Positions 11,345 to 23,953 of a DNA stretch of 64,000 nucleotides are shown piece after piece. The notes below the pieces were generated by a model. The model did not search any database. It saw only the letters and a program-made list of their open reading frames with translations, and had not been told where the DNA came from. The translations under genes were made by a program, and so were the position numbers. The stretch spans positions 682,001-746,000 of the forward strand of contig LLEY01000003.1 of NCBI GenBank assembly GCA_001414485.1, in the 5' to 3' direction. This stretch comes from Calycina herbarum (Eukaryota; Ascomycota; Leotiomycetes; Helotiales; Pezizellaceae). Every line of letters begins with the position of its first letter. The stretch's first letter is position 1.

Positions 11345-12740
11345 TATAGCGGAAAACCTCCCACACTCAGAGAAGACCAGCCTCGTAGCAAATTTACAAC
11401 TGTAAGATGAAAACATTTCCAATAATATTATATATATCTCAACGTAAGAAGAATAATTGCCGCTAGGCTCACTATAGAGAATAGACTACTTCTTTAGCAA
11501 AAGCGACTTATAGTACTCGATTAAAGTATCTTATAAACAGAACTAATCTATAAAGCTTACGTATAAGTCTCTACTACTTACCTAGAACAGACGAAGACAG
11601 TAGTAATCCTTACCTATAGATACTAGTAAAAAGGTTATAAATATCTATAGAAACTTATATTAGTAACTATAAAGACTATCGACGTACTATAGTCTCTTAT
11701 AACTATAAACCTAGTATTACAGGCCGAATACAAAGAGATTAATAGATAAGGTTGTCTTATTATAAGGAGAATTAACTAAGGAAGAAAAGAGAAGAAGTCT
11801 ATTCTATATACGAGGAAAGAGATTTTATACGTATAGGCTATATATAATTACCGGTTATTAGAACGCTATTAGAACCTCTTACGTCGAGGTTATATAAGGT
11901 TATATAAGGTCACGTTTTATACGAAGATCGATAGACAGAGTACTCTTCGAGTATAAACCGTTATATATAGTTTCTAGATTAGAGTTATTAGCTCTTCTCT
12001 GTAACGGCACGAAATAGACAATACTATAAAAGAGGTATATAGAAGTGCGTTCCGTAGAATAACATGCTTAGATACTAGGCTCTAAATACGAAGGAAAAGA
12101 TCAAATTAACCTTTCCCGATACTGAGGGTAAGGGCATCTATATACAAAAGGGTTCGGATAATAACAATAGACTCGGAGGTCCGAACCGGACATTCCGATA
12201 CTCGAATACGTAATCCTTACATTCCACGTAACCCTTGGCATTCCTATACCCTGAACCGTATCCTATCTGGTACGTACACAACCTTGGCAACTCTTATTCT
12301 TGATAGCAGGCTATCACATTCTCTTTCTAAGAAGAAGTAGTTTATTATATTCTAGGCTTTTAATTCTAGGAAATATAGTAGTAAAAGTAGGCTTAAAAGT
12401 AAGAACTCTATAAGTTTATAGTATAGTAAGGATATTATAGATTCTAGAAAGAATATATAGATAAAGCGCTATAAAATACTAAAGTTTTTAAGTAAAAAGC
12501 TTAAAAATTAACTAAGTTATTACTAGATTTATAGATAATAGTTCTTAAAGTTTATAATATTCTAAAACTAAGTAAACTAACGTCTAGTTTCGGCTCGGAT
12601 TATCTATTAATCTAGGCAACCTAATTAAAAAGTCGACCTAATTAAAAGACTAACTCTCCCGAGAGAGAGATAGTAGTAGGTGAACGGGTGAGTTAGTAGA
12701 TCCGACGACTATTACAATCCGGGGTGATAATTTAGAACTG
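11345..12740. other. AT-rich RIP relic, origin not identified
   Basis: TpA-rich, CpA-poor sequence with stops in all frames, resembling the mutated elements to the left. No terminal repeats or recognisable domain could be read. Segments near 11480-11800 give short transposase-like translations with regularly placed TAG stops, but not enough to assign a family. The stretch 12100-12310 is less mutated. Confidence 0.5.
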
Positions 12741-14057
12741 CTGGAGTAGTTCTAAATGCTCGGGGTAATGTTTCAAATTACTTTAGAAAGCCTGAACAGC
12801 CAGTTCTAGGGTGGAGGATTCAGAGCACCAGGACGAGAAGTATTTACTGCCGCTTTTATTGTTCCCCACGTGTTCTCCCAGCCTCAATCTCAAGCTTTGG
12901 GTCTGCATCCCGAGATCGAGTGCTTTCTCACGACTTCACAGCGTTAACAAACTATTATTTTTCTTTCTGGTGTCCCTGTGGCAGTCTTAGTAGACACGAA
13001 GTCACTTACCTTGGTGGCTTTTCTCCAAATAGCGTGTCAGCATAACACAAGTGTGTCGTTGCAGGACAAGCTTCAAGTTTACTTTTCTTTTTCCGACATC
13101 ACCTCTATATACACACAAGACGAGGGGAATTGTGCTTTATCTTGTACACAACTTGCAAGCGACGCGGACTTATATCATTGCAGTTTGACGCTCAAGATCT
13201 CAAAACGTTGACCAAACATACCAGAACAGAGAGGCGTTTGCAAAATTATACCGTGCTTACTTGCATCTCATTACTAGCGGATAAAAGGGAACTGCATGCT
13301 GCTATCAAAGTATGCTAGTCCAAAGAACCACAAAACATATTTGATCTCTAACGGCATCCTCTCGAGAGAAGCTCACTGGCTGCAAGAATACCATTTCCGG
13401 ATGCCCAAAAATAAATTTACGATTAACGAGGGCGCCACGAGTCGTGGTGGGTAGCTCACTCCGGCTGATTATTTTTCTATATAAACTCTGAGCACTGCCA
13501 TTGAACTCTCCTTTACAAACTTTCGTTCTTCCCATCATGGTTGCTGCTGCACGCGCATGTTCCCCAATCTCTTTCTGGATCTGAGGATTCTCAGCTCCGC
13601 AGAAGGGGGCCAAACAGGGGTCAAAATCGGCTCCGGATCACCAATTCTTGCAACCCCTTTAGAGCCTTTTACTTCATTCTGTGGGTTCCTTTCATTTTTG
13701 CGATTTAGGCAGACAATTTTCGGTTCCATACAGTTTGATCGCTTGCTTTCCCACCCCAAACACAGCGTGCGTTCTCGTCGGAGTGGTTCGAATCGGGTGT
13801 ATCTATATTTAATCTCCTCTGTTGGTTGCGGGCCCCGCGGATGCAGCTGAAGAGCTGCCCATTGCAGCCAATGAAATGTGGGCCCCGGAGGAAATCCCAC
13901 GACTTGAGGAGAGGAGAGAAGAAGAGAGGCTCTGCATCTGGATTGTCGATATGCTCACCTGTACTATATCAAGATCCTTCCTTTCTGATCTTGCCAACTC
14001 TCGACCCGTGCTGCGAAAGTTGTCCATTCCGTCCAAGCTCTGTTTGTCCCACTTGCG
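12741..14057. other. Intergenic region upstream of the Zn2Cys6 gene
   Basis: Base composition returns to normal near 12740. Several short overlapping frames on both strands contradict each other and none shows a domain. The last few hundred bases before 14058 probably hold the promoter and 5' leader of the regulator. Confidence 0.4.
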
Positions 14058-16039
14058 ATGGAAGACGCATCTTCAGGGAGTAGTCTGTCACCGACGGAAC
14101 CTCAAAATCGGACCAGGGCAATTCCTCGCCGTGGCCTTCCGAAAGTCAAGAGCGGGTGTGTAACGTGCAAAGAGCGACGTGTAAGTGTTTCATCTCTCTG
14201 ACTTTGATATACTTCTGGGGCAGGTATATTGTGGAAGTAGGGTTTCCTGTGCTTGTGGGCCTTCTTTTTCTGCTCTCAGACAAAAATACTAATTCCATGG
14301 GGATAGGTGAAATGCGGGGAAGAGAGACCGGTAAGTAGGGGGGAATGGTCTGATTGTCAACACAGTCATTGACACAGTCTAGGAATGTTTTCGTTGCATC
14401 AAATTTGGCATCGATTGCGGTGGTTATCGACCAAGAAAACCTAAAGCAACTAAGGTGAAGAATGAAATAGCGCCCAGAGCCTTCGCTGGCTTCCAATACG
14501 AAGAATTTGCGCCAATGTACATCAAAAACATCGTACTTCCAGTCGTGTCTTCTGCGCCGTCCACTCTTCTTTTCAACACCCAAGAAGAATCTGAGTATTT
14601 CAAAATCTTCAGCGAGAAGACTGCTGTCGAAATCCTTCCAGTTTTTGCTTCCGAATCGTTTCGTCGACTCATGTTACAAGCGTCGGAATCTGATCTCTCC
14701 ATTCGGCATGCTGTTATTGCTCTTGGTGCTCTGGACAAGACAAGTCAATTGGTGTCTAATTCGAAAGAGGAAAAGGAGAATCTCCGCCAACACCACGAGA
14801 GAGCTCTCCAACAATATGCTATTGCACTCAAACATATGCGTGAAGATGCTGAAAAGGAACCCGATGTGAGGATCGCATTGCTTCATTGTCTAGTGACATT
14901 GTGTTTTGAGGCTTGGAGTGGTAATCAGGCTCAGGCAATGGCTCAGATTGTGCTTGGGTTCAGGCTGATTCAAGCATGGAAGGAGGAGTCTGGCAATAAT
15001 AGTCCCCTCGTCGCGATGTCAACTCATAACTCGGACCTATTCAAGATATTTAGTCGTCTTGATGGTAAGTCACTTTCTCCGTTTTTGGAAACTAATCTAA
15101 CGTGGACCAGTACAAGCAATGTCGCTGGCTAAGGCCGCTTGGCTTAAGGAACATCCCTTCGTCAGTGGTGACATGAGGACATTCTGGGACGAGATGCCAA
15201 CTGAGTTCACATCAATTGAAGAGGCAGAACCATATAACGATGGCCTTGCTCGGCGCACTATGCACATTCTCTCTCGCGACACCGGACGACCTAAGAACAG
15301 ACATATGTTTCCAGTCAATGGATGGTGGGGAGACAAAAATCCCGAGGTTATGAAGACACAAGAGAAGCTCTTAATTGATGGCCGCCGATGGCTGGAAGCA
15401 TTTGCACCACTCTACGAACGCGTTAGCAAGACGGAAACACCAGAACGAGTGATATATGCCAAGACGCAAGTAGTGTTTTGCAGGACTGCTCTTCACGGAT
15501 CCTATATCCTTTGCTGCGATGACGAATCGGAATACGACCAGTTCATCGATTCATACCGCGAAACTGTGAACTATTGCGAGGATATACTGAAGGCTATGGA
15601 ACCCACCAACAAGTGGCCGCCTGATCCCAAATTTTCATTCGACTCTATTGTCGTTATACCACTATACGTTATCAGTCATAAATGTAGGGATCCAATTGTC
15701 AGGAGGAAATGCATTTCTCTGCTGCTCAATTATTCTCGGAGAGAAGGAGTCTGGGATTCTATATTCGCTGGCAAGATGGGTCAGGTATGACATTTTCTTT
15801 ACTTCTCTACACGAGACTCTCATTGATGGTGATTCAAACTAATTATACTGCTCTAGTGGGCCATGGAGGTTGAAGAAGACTTCATTGGCGAGGACGGGAC
15901 AATTCCCAGATGGGCGAGAATCCACGGAATGTCTTTCGAAAACGATATAACGAATCGACAAGCTGTTTTGACATGTCAACAACGGACCTCTCCATTTTCG
16001 ACTGAAGAAATAACACGACGAAAGGTCATTACTTGGTAG
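14058..16039 (+). CDS. Zn(II)2Cys6 fungal-specific transcription factor, five exons
   Basis: Proposed exons are 14058-14180, 14307-14330, 14383-15064, 15111-15784 and 15857-16039, summing to 561 residues with all junctions in frame. Introns have GTAAG or GTATG donors and AG acceptors. The first two junctions fall inside the zinc cluster. Only when both are removed does the spacing CX2CX6CX6CX2CX6C appear (residues about 35-62), preceded by a basic PRRGLPKVKSG. A middle region with IRHAVIALGAL and LLHCLVTLCFEAWSGN matches the helical regulatory domain of fungal regulators (DUF3468/Fungal_trans_2 class). The protein is a nuclear DNA-binding regulator; no target can be inferred. The gene ends RRKVITW-stop. 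The 24-bp second exon is unusually small and easily missed. Confidence 0.88.
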
Positions 16040-17469
16040 TTGACCGTGCGAAAGCCAAGAGGGAGGATTCTTGCACTCCCAACACGTCACGAACGGTCCT
16101 TCGATTTAGATATGAAAGGAGATCCAATGGATAAGTGGAATTCGCTCTCAGAGGGAAGCGTATTGGAAAATGAAATGGCAAATAAGTTCCCGGTTGACAC
16201 CCATATTGGGAACACCCGGTGCCAATTGGATATGCCCATCTTCAAGTTTGGCTTCCCTGGACTGGCGAAACCCAGAGTACATGCAAAGCTACAATTCCTC
16301 CACCTCGACGAATCTGCCACTCAACCACCACGACAACAAGGAAAACCCAACAGGTCCATCCAAGGACTCTTTCGCTAGCCCAACCAAGTCGAAGAAGGGT
16401 TTTCATCCGCCCTGCCTGCCATTAAGGCAAAGATTGTTGCTTGAGGCTTTGGAGAAACAAGTGGTATTGTCCCAATACATTCTTGCGCCGTTTCAAGAAG
16501 GGGTAGGAGAAGGGGGTAGCTCAAGGTTTGAGAGAGAATACATATGGGTGTTAGAACCCAACAGGATATAGGAGAATGGAAGTTACCAGATGGACAGGAC
16601 AATCTCTTGTAGTAGTACGTGTAGAAAAGAGGTCATAATATAGCTTGACTTGAAACTGATTCTTTGGGGGAAAATCTTGGAGCTAAACAGCTCATTCCTC
16701 TCACTTCTTAGGTCCTAAGTGAACCCTTTTTTCTCTCGCCAAACTCTCACAAGAGCAGTGTGAAATTTAAACCCGGAATTCAACGCAGAAGTGACTGGAC
16801 TGCCAAGAATGAGGGAAGAAATCGCAACCCCTTTTGAGGCAACTTCCACCACCCCTGAAAATGCGTCCTTCCCGGCCATTGCAAACAACAAACTCGCAAA
16901 TGCTTTCTTTGTCGGAGTTTCGTGTAACTTTAGATGCGGTCAGCTGCAGATCATCAGTGAGTGCAATATTTACTTTAAATTACGAATCTTCTCGCGACCG
17001 ATAAGTTGTTCTTATCGAGTCCGGGCGCGCTAGAGTTTACCTTATTGGGTGGGCCGCGATTTTGGAAAAAGAATCCACTAATTCAGCTGTCAATTTCCCC
17101 CGTAAGACAGAGGAACATCTCCGAACTTCACCGCATACATTTTTTTTCTTCTTCCCTTCCTTTTTGCCCTGTCGCAGGACGTCGACATCAAGTCTTTTCA
17201 CTATTCTGCGCGATAGAGTTGGGCATAGGAAATTAAATGCGCGGCAATCAAGTCCAGTCAGCAACGCGCCAAATACGAGAGCAGTAGGTTATCCTAGTTC
17301 AGTACCGGATCCTCTTGAAAGAGGACAGCTTTTCGAACAAAGCCATTTTATCCCAACCACCGTGTGCGCGTCGCCCTCTTTCCACATTACTGGCTCTCCG
17401 AATTGCATCGTTTGACCCGTCTCAGCGACGAGGGCGTCTGTTGCGCCGAAAGGCCATTTCCTCAAGAAG
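16040..17469. other. Spacer between the regulator and the glycosyltransferase
   Basis: Frames such as 16170-16571 (+) stay open and are moderately protein-like (for example LRQRLLLEALEKQVVL), but no start context, domain or splice evidence links them to the regulator. This may be its 3' UTR. Around 17100-17180 there is a CT-rich tract on the + strand, as often found before fungal transcription starts, so the glycosyltransferase promoter probably lies there. Confidence 0.4.
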
Positions 17470-18525
17470 ATGCACTTAGCTTTACCGTCGAGGAAATCCT
17501 CGAATCCACAACCATATGCGACGCGATCCTCGAGATACCCTTCTTTTCGCAGAAGCAGAGTGCAAGCGATAGTGGCATTTACGGCGGCGGTGGGCATAAT
17601 AATTTGGATCATCTCAGTGGTTACGGGTGGAGAGAGGATACCGTCAGGGACACCGCCAGTGGTCATCTTGACCGTGTTAGACGAGGAGGGTTACAGCAAG
17701 GAGTATATCAAGAATGTCAAGGAGAATCGGATAGAGTATGCCAGAAAACATGGTAAGCTTATTTCGGTGTGCAGCAAATGGAGAAAACGTTTGCGTTTCT
17801 CGACATGAAGCTGACTTGGATAGGCTACGCAACTTTCTTCCCCAAAGTCAAAGATTATGATCTTGGTGGATCTCCAGCTTCATGGGCACGAGTGCCCGCT
17901 GCTCGGCATACAATGACAAATTTCCCATTCAGCACATACATTTGGTTTCTGGATCAAAACTCTCTAATCATGAACCCGGACCTGACGATCGAAGACCATA
18001 TCATGGACAAGAAGCGCATTGAATCATTAATGATCAAGGACCAGCCAATTGTACCACCTGACAGTGTTATCAAGACTTGGCCACATTTGAAGGGAGAAAA
18101 CGTGGAACTTGTCCTCACACAGGATAAGGAGGGGTTGGCGCAGGGAAGTTTTATCGTTAAAAGGGGAGATTGGAGTAAATTCTTTCTGGATACTTGGTTT
18201 GATCCATTGTATCGCTCCTACAATTTCCAGAGAGCAGATACACATGCCTTGGTAAGTCCAATATATTTTCCCGCTCTGGCACATACTGATTTCATAACAG
18301 GAGCACATTGTCCAATGGCATCCAACGATCCTCTCGAAACTCGTCCTCATCCCTCAACGAATCATGAACGCATACGGAAAAGACCACTACAGCGAGGAAT
18401 CTGGAGCATATAAAGATGGCGATTTCGTAATTCGATTTGCAGGATGCGAAGGGCAAGGACGAGATTGCGCAAAAGAAGCGGAACCATTTTCAAAGCAATG
18501 GAGAACACTATTTAATGCGAGATGA
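17470..18525 (+). CDS. GMA12/MNN10 family (GT34) alpha-mannosyl/galactosyltransferase, Golgi mannan synthesis
   Basis: Exons 17470-17752, 17824-18251 and 18301-18525 give 311 residues. Introns are GTAAGC...CTGACTTGGATAG and GTAAGT...AACAG. A short basic N-terminus and one hydrophobic segment (about residues 31-51) make a type II Golgi membrane protein. PPVVILTVLDEEGYSKEYI opens the catalytic domain, TYIWFLDQNSLIMNP occupies the DxD-like nucleotide-sugar site (here D-Q-N), and the last exon carries the family's EHIVQWHPTIL and GDFVIRFAGCEGQGRDC. Members act in alpha-1,6-mannan polymerase complexes of the Golgi (Mnn10/Mnn11 class); the short N-terminus is closest in my memory to Mnn11. No neighbour appears functionally linked. 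Confidence 0.9.
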
Positions 18526-21129
18526 TGAAACCCCACCTTCAGTTCCTTTTCAAAAATCGAATCGAAACAAGCAAGAGCCGCGGTCACAGAGACGAGACCC
18601 TTTCATGATCTACGACTGGCGAGAGGAGGGGCATTCATCAAAATTATGGAAGGCGTTTGGGGCGTACGAAACATGACGACTATATGTTGGCATATATGTA
18701 TATTTTTCATGGGAGTAATTCTTGCATGGGTCACCGGTTCGGTGTTTCTTCTAGAAAGTTGGCGTTTGAAAGCGTTTTTTCTTTGCGGTGGGAGCTGTTT
18801 TTAACACCATTTTTTCGTGGCTCTCCTGTACATTATTCTCGCCCAACATACCCTTTGCAGTCAAGTACTGAATTCTTGTTGATTCTAATCCATGTCTCCA
18901 GAAACGTTTTCTATGCCGGCGGTCAGACAGGTCCCGCTGAGAGAGTAATCTCGTTGCTTATGCTATAGTAATTTACATCACAGTTCAAAGAAATTGCACT
19001 TATTTTGTGAGCAGGCTCGCGATAGGCAACAAAAGCGGCAGTAAATAAACCTGTACATCAGTTCGCACCTGCCTTGCTCTCGTTATTCCAGCCTTTCAGG
19101 GTAATTGAAAGTAATTATCCCAAACACTTGGAACAATGTTAACCCAAGTGTTCAATTGTCCCAACTTATTTGGTAATTGGGGTTTGAACATCGAGCTATT
19201 TACTGCCACTTTCTTGAACAGAGATTCAAAGAATCCCGCAAGTGCGAGCACCTCGAAGAGCACCTCGAAACATACACCGGGTGGAGGTTCTTCCTAATTC
19301 TTGAGGGAAGCAGCCACCTCGAAGCTCGATTCCCCCTCTTCCGTTCAACCACACATCCTTCCCAGTCGCGACTGCCTCCTGTGACGAAAGACCTCGACCA
19401 TTGCTGGGCTCCAAGTCTCCCGAAGTCTTCTTGGGGTCGACTCGAGGGATGAGTGAGTTCAAGAAAGGCAAACAACTGCCTCCGTCTCAAGTCTCTGCAG
19501 GTGCTTCCCTTCCACATAGTGTGTCGTTTTTTTGTGTATAATATTTCTCACCGGGAAAAGCTAATTGTTGAATTCGAAATCCAAAGTCGATACCAACTAA
19601 GGTATCTCTCCACCCTCCTTCTATGTGGCTAGCCGCGTCTTGATTATTGGAAAGTCAGTGGTCACCAGGAGGACCTGCTTGATGGCGCCAAAGTAGATTT
19701 ACTAACAGAAGGGATTGGTCACGAAGCATAGGGAGTAAAATGACAGAGAAGTGTGCCTTCGCCTTGGCTTTGAGTTTGGCTTAGCAGGTCCTTTTTTTGC
19801 TGTAGAGCAAGATTAAGCGGCGGTGTCTCTTGTAAGCCTTGGTGTCTGACCTTCATGGAGATGACGGGAAGGCAGGACCCGAGGATGTTCGTGTAGTAAG
19901 AGAATTGTTGAATCAAGGCAGGAGCCAGCGATCAAGATCCCTCCATTTGTGGACTGGTGTCCTCGGCTCAAGTTGACTTGTTGAGGAAGAACAGCAACAG
20001 GAAGGAACGACCACGACCATGACCCAAATATTTAAAACCCTCCGCTCCTCCCTCCCTCTCTTCCTTTCCTCTTCAACATCCAAAGATTCTTTTTCCATCA
20101 TCGACACAACCTATCCCTATCATCCTGAACCCTGGCAAGGCGCTCACCATCACTCATCCCCTGACGGTTGAAGCATCGATAAGACTATTCCATCAACGAC
20201 CACCACGTTGAGAATCAATAGCCTCTTCCTCGTTGGCAATTCTTCATATCATTGGCACTGTGGCGAATGGTTGTAGGTTCAATTCAAGGGGTGATGGTTT
20301 TGGGTTGGGAGACTATTTTTCCTCAATTTTTACTAGGTCTTTCTGCGGAGGAGGGGATTCTGAGAGAGACAGACATTGGGATGTGGACGGGATGAGAGGG
20401 GTATGGTTTCTGGCTGGTGAGTCCTTGATCGATGAATCTCTTTGCTGACACCGTCGCAAGCGCCCCTTGCGGTGGGGGGGTTGAGTGTTTGGTCCTTCCA
20501 CTTCTCGGCCAGCAAACCTCAATTCTCGGAGCCAGCCGTGGCACCCCAGAATGTTTCATGGGAGGAGAGCTCGCTCTGCGAAAATGAGAAAATCATGAAA
20601 AGAACACATTCGACCTAGGGTTGCTCCTTCCTCCTTCCTCCGCACCTCTGGTCTCAAGCAAGTGCCGAGATCTCTACGGGTTGAGTTTTTTTTTCTGTCT
20701 TTTGTTTTTTTGTTTCTTGCCAGCGTCGCGTTTACTCAAAATTGCTTTTTGACTTTCTGTACTTCATATCCGTCCTCTTTGACCAGTGTTGGTCTTCATG
20801 AGAAGAGTCCGATTTTCATGCTTCGCTGCCGTCCTTATTGCTAAAGTTTCTATTCTTCTCTCCTAAACCCTGGTTGACGATAACAGATGCATGTGGATTG
20901 GTATCACGAAGTGTCACTGTTGTCTTCCAGCCAAGTGTGGGCAATGTCGACTTTTGTCAATATCACGTCTTTATGAATAATTTTGGAAAGGATGCGCCGC
21001 TGGTTCAATATCTCCAGAAAGTAACTTGTCAATTTCTTGTCCTCACACCTCTATTATACCAAGTCTCAAAATCCCCATATCTCCAGGTCCAAAATGGAAA
21101 AAGTGCCCAAACATCTTCCACACTCACCA
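18526..21129. other. Long spacer without a supportable gene
   Basis: Many short frames overlap on both strands without domains or consistent splice sites. Around 20025-20100 (+) there is an ATATTTAAAAC TATA-like box followed by a strong CT-rich tract, a plausible promoter and transcript start. No convincing coding sequence follows, so a non-coding or heavily spliced transcript is possible but unproven. Confidence 0.4.
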
Positions 21130-22128
21130 TCACCTCCCTCCAGTTCTCCCTCCATAATGCGCAGGCTTAGGAAACAAATGATCGTACTGGCCCGCATTTG
21201 GAGCATGATATCTTGGGTATCCAGCACCAGCACCTCCACCTACTCCTCCACCTACCCCTCCACCTACCCCTCCACCTACTCCTCCACCTACTCCCCCACT
21301 ACCCAATCCACCTCCAATACGTTGATACCCATTACCAGCAGCTCTAAACCCCAGAGGTCGATTATTTGCTAGATTGGGAGCGTTGCTTCCACCACTACCT
21401 AGCCAACGCTTTAGACGTGGATTAAAATTAGCGGCTGGTAACCCAGCACCTCCACCATTATTCATTGGATTGGGAGCATTGTAACCACCACCTGGAACAC
21501 CACCTAGACTATTTGATCGGCTACGTCTTCCTGTTGCGCTTCCAGCAGCCCCGAGTGGTGGAGGTAATGGTGGCTGGGGTGCTTGGAATTGTTGGTTGTT
21601 ATTGGGAGCAAATTGCTGTTGCTGTTGTGAGTTACTCCATTGTTGACCCGAGTTGGTTCCACCAAAATGTGGCTGTTGGTACTGAGGGTTATTAATTTGT
21701 CCGCCTCTATTGCTGTTTCTCGAGCTACTTCTAGACATTGGCCCATTTGGATCTGGTGGTTGTGGCTGTTGGGGATCGTATTGTTCCTCATCCTCTTCCT
21801 CCTCTTGTTGTTGCATTTGAGGAGGAGGACCAGGCTGAGCATTCATATGTTGACCCGATTGCCATTGTGGGTTTTGCTGGTTCTGTCGGCTCCTTCGTCC
21901 ATTAGTACTTAGCGGAAGATTAGCAATTACTGACGCGCGACCAGATCCAAATTGAGCATTCATATTTTGACCAGGTTGCCATTGTTGGAATTGTTGGCTC
22001 TGTCGGTTCCTTCCCGAACGTCCACTAGCACTTGGTGGAAGATTGGCGATGGGGTTCCCGCGAGAAGATCCATGTCGTCCATTATTACCACCGACACCAT
22101 AAGCGCCGTATAAGGCTTGGTTGTTCAT
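21130..22128 (-). CDS. Gly/Gln/Asn-rich, prion-like disordered protein (332 residues), function unknown
   Basis: A single uninterrupted frame with an ATG near a purine-rich context and no signal peptide or membrane segment. The N-terminal third has two related units, each with an IANLP core followed by a basic, Gln-rich segment (GRSGRNRQSQQFQQWQPG and GRRSRQNQQNPQWQSG). The middle has an acidic EEEEDEEQ patch and long Gln/Asn stretches. The C-terminal third is Gly-rich, with a tandem GVGG array at about 21230-21300 and then a Tyr/His-rich tail. Arg-Gly and Gln/Asn composition is that of RNA-binding or phase-separating low-complexity proteins. I know of no specific family. Real coding status rests on frame length and codon periodicity. 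Confidence 0.65.
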   Translation of the reverse strand: MNNQALYGAYGVGGNNGRHGSSRGNPIANLPPSASGRSGRNRQSQQFQQWQPGQNMNAQFGSGRASVIANLPLSTNGRRSRQNQQNPQWQSGQHMNAQPGPPPQMQQQEEEEDEEQYDPQQPQPPDPNGPMSRSSSRNSNRGGQINNPQYQQPHFGGTNSGQQWSNSQQQQQFAPNNNQQFQAPQPPLPPPLGAAGSATGRRSRSNSLGGVPGGGYNAPNPMNNGGGAGLPAANFNPRLKRWLGSGGSNAPNLANNRPLGFRAAGNGYQRIGGGLGSGGVGGGVGGGVGGGVGGGVGGGAGAGYPRYHAPNAGQYDHLFPKPAHYGGRTGGR

Positions 22129-22784
22129 TTTTTGTTTTGTCTTTTAGTAAGGCGGTTTTGATATTTTGCGGAGTGGGTTTCTGGAAGCTGGTTAGGAGAA
22201 GTTAAAAGAGGACAGAGGCGGAACTTTTATAGTACCTGAGTAGAATTTGGGATTCACGGATTTCTTTTTTGGATTAAGCAGGGAAGTGAATCATAATGTA
22301 CGGGAATTAATAACGACGATTGAGTAGATTGGGGGCAATGTCAAGAGATATATGATCTTTTTTGGGAAAGAGTGCGTATTCACAAACTTAGCCCTTACTA
22401 TTGTTGATACTTAGCATTGAGATCTGTGAAGTAATTGCTTACTCTCAAAGCCTTACGGCTTGCCTCAAGCGTTACATCGAGAAATAGTTCCAAAGCAGCA
22501 ATGAAGATCAAATAAGCGAGAAAGAAGACATACAATAGAGGCGGAAAACTTCTTGTATTGCCGCTCTATCAAATTCCACTCGTTGTTTAAAATCTCCCTC
22601 GCTGGTTGGAACATATAATTGTGAGCAAAAAAATCATGTTACCCAAGTTGAATTCTGGCTTGACCCGTCGACTGACCCGTCGGACCTCATTAATATTTGA
22701 CCATAGGATGACCCTATTTTTGCCATTTCCCACAGCCCATTTTTCGCAATTTTCTCTACCTGAAAATATCCTATAAAATTCCAC

Positions 22785-22840
22785 AGTTTTATTGCCCTTC
22801 AGTTTTATTGCCCTTCAGTTTTATTGCCCTTCAGTTTTAG
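22785..22840 (+). repeat. 16-bp tandem repeat, about 3.5 copies
   Basis: Unit AGTTTTATTGCCCTTC occurs three times in perfect succession from 22785, followed by a partial copy. Confidence 0.95.
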
Positions 22841-23430
22841 CAATGGCCCTCGGTTTTGAGAGGAAGCGGATCCTTCACCCCTGGTTAGGGGTTTGACCAC
22901 CGCGACTTCCTTTTTTATAACGGAAACTGCTTATTTCAGAACGTATCTTATTAGATATGTCAGAGGGACTGTGCAATTGTCGATTCCGGTGCAAGCACTA
23001 CTGGTTAGGAAGTGTGTACACTAAGCTGGACGGCAGAAAGGGCCTGTTTAGCACAAGATGTGTCTAGGTGTTTAGCTCATGAAATATTTCAAGTATAAAT
23101 CATTCAACATTCCAACTTTCAAATGTTCTCACATGCAGAATGCAGAGAGAAAGTCTCACCGATGTGATTCCTCAAAGTAAAAGTACGTATTTAACACAAC
23201 GCATCTCTGATCACACATCCAATCCAGCAGCGTAAGCACAAGAGGGGATAAGATAGAAGAGCGTTCGTGATTGAGTTCCCTGCGAACTTTACAGCCCTAC
23301 TTAAGGTATCTATAGGATTCAAAGTAGACCTCTTACTGCATACCTACAATTAGAGACTACTCTGGAATTGGATGTCAAGTTAAGGACCAGTGTTTTAACT
23401 CGAGGTGTATCAAGTAGTTAGTCCCCGAAT

Positions 23431-23460
23431 CCAACCCAACCCAACCCAACCCAACCTAAC
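23431..23460 (+). repeat. Short CCAAC tandem array
   Basis: Five perfect CCAAC units followed by CCTAAC. The reverse-complement pattern (GGTTG/TTGGG) recurs at 31894-31926. Confidence 0.9.
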
Positions 23461-23689
23461 TCCATAGTGAAGACAGAGATGAATTAGGTAACAAATAAAG
23501 AAGAGTAACGAAGAAGAGAAAAAAAGGTAACCCATTCACCGCTCCCTCCCTTCACAGTATTCCGTATTGCTGAATCCCATTGAAAATTAAATAGCAACTA
23601 CTCCAGCTCATGCACTTTCACAATCACAGACTGGTTGGGGTACTCAAGCAATGCCACAGCTATACACTATACTGTACTGTGATAACAAA

Positions 23690-23846
23690 AATACTCAAAG
23701 TAGCTCAAAGTACTCAAAGTAGCTCAAAGGAGCTCAAGATAGTAGAATAGCTCAAGGTAGTAGAATAGCTCAAGATAGTAGAGTAGAGTAGAATAGAATA
23801 GAATAGAGTAGAATAGAATAGAGTAGAATAGAATAGAGTAGAGTAA
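23690..23846 (+). repeat. Compound microsatellite (CTCAAAGTAG and GAATA/GAGTA)
   Basis: Degenerate units of TACTCAAAGTAGCTCAAAG pass into alternating GAATA and GAGTA pentamers. Simple repeat with no coding value. Confidence 0.9.
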
Positions 23847-23953
23847 TGATAAATATTAACATCAGACCCTAAGAAGAGACACTCAGCTCCTTCCAAGCAC
23901 CAGACAGTCTCAAGTAATAACAGCAGCGGAGTATTATACTGGCAATGAGACAA

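Noticed and set aside
13557..13900. Mirror-image frames of about 100 codons on both strands
   Set aside because: Both strands stay open only because the region is GC-balanced; neither has a domain or start context.
13822..14163. Overlapping frames just before and into the Zn2Cys6 gene
   Set aside because: They are out of frame with the zinc cluster and show no consistent protein; the spliced model explains the region.
21037..21372. Ser/Thr/Tyr-rich + frame over the GVGG-coding repeat
   Set aside because: It is the antisense reading of the Gly-rich gene's repeat.
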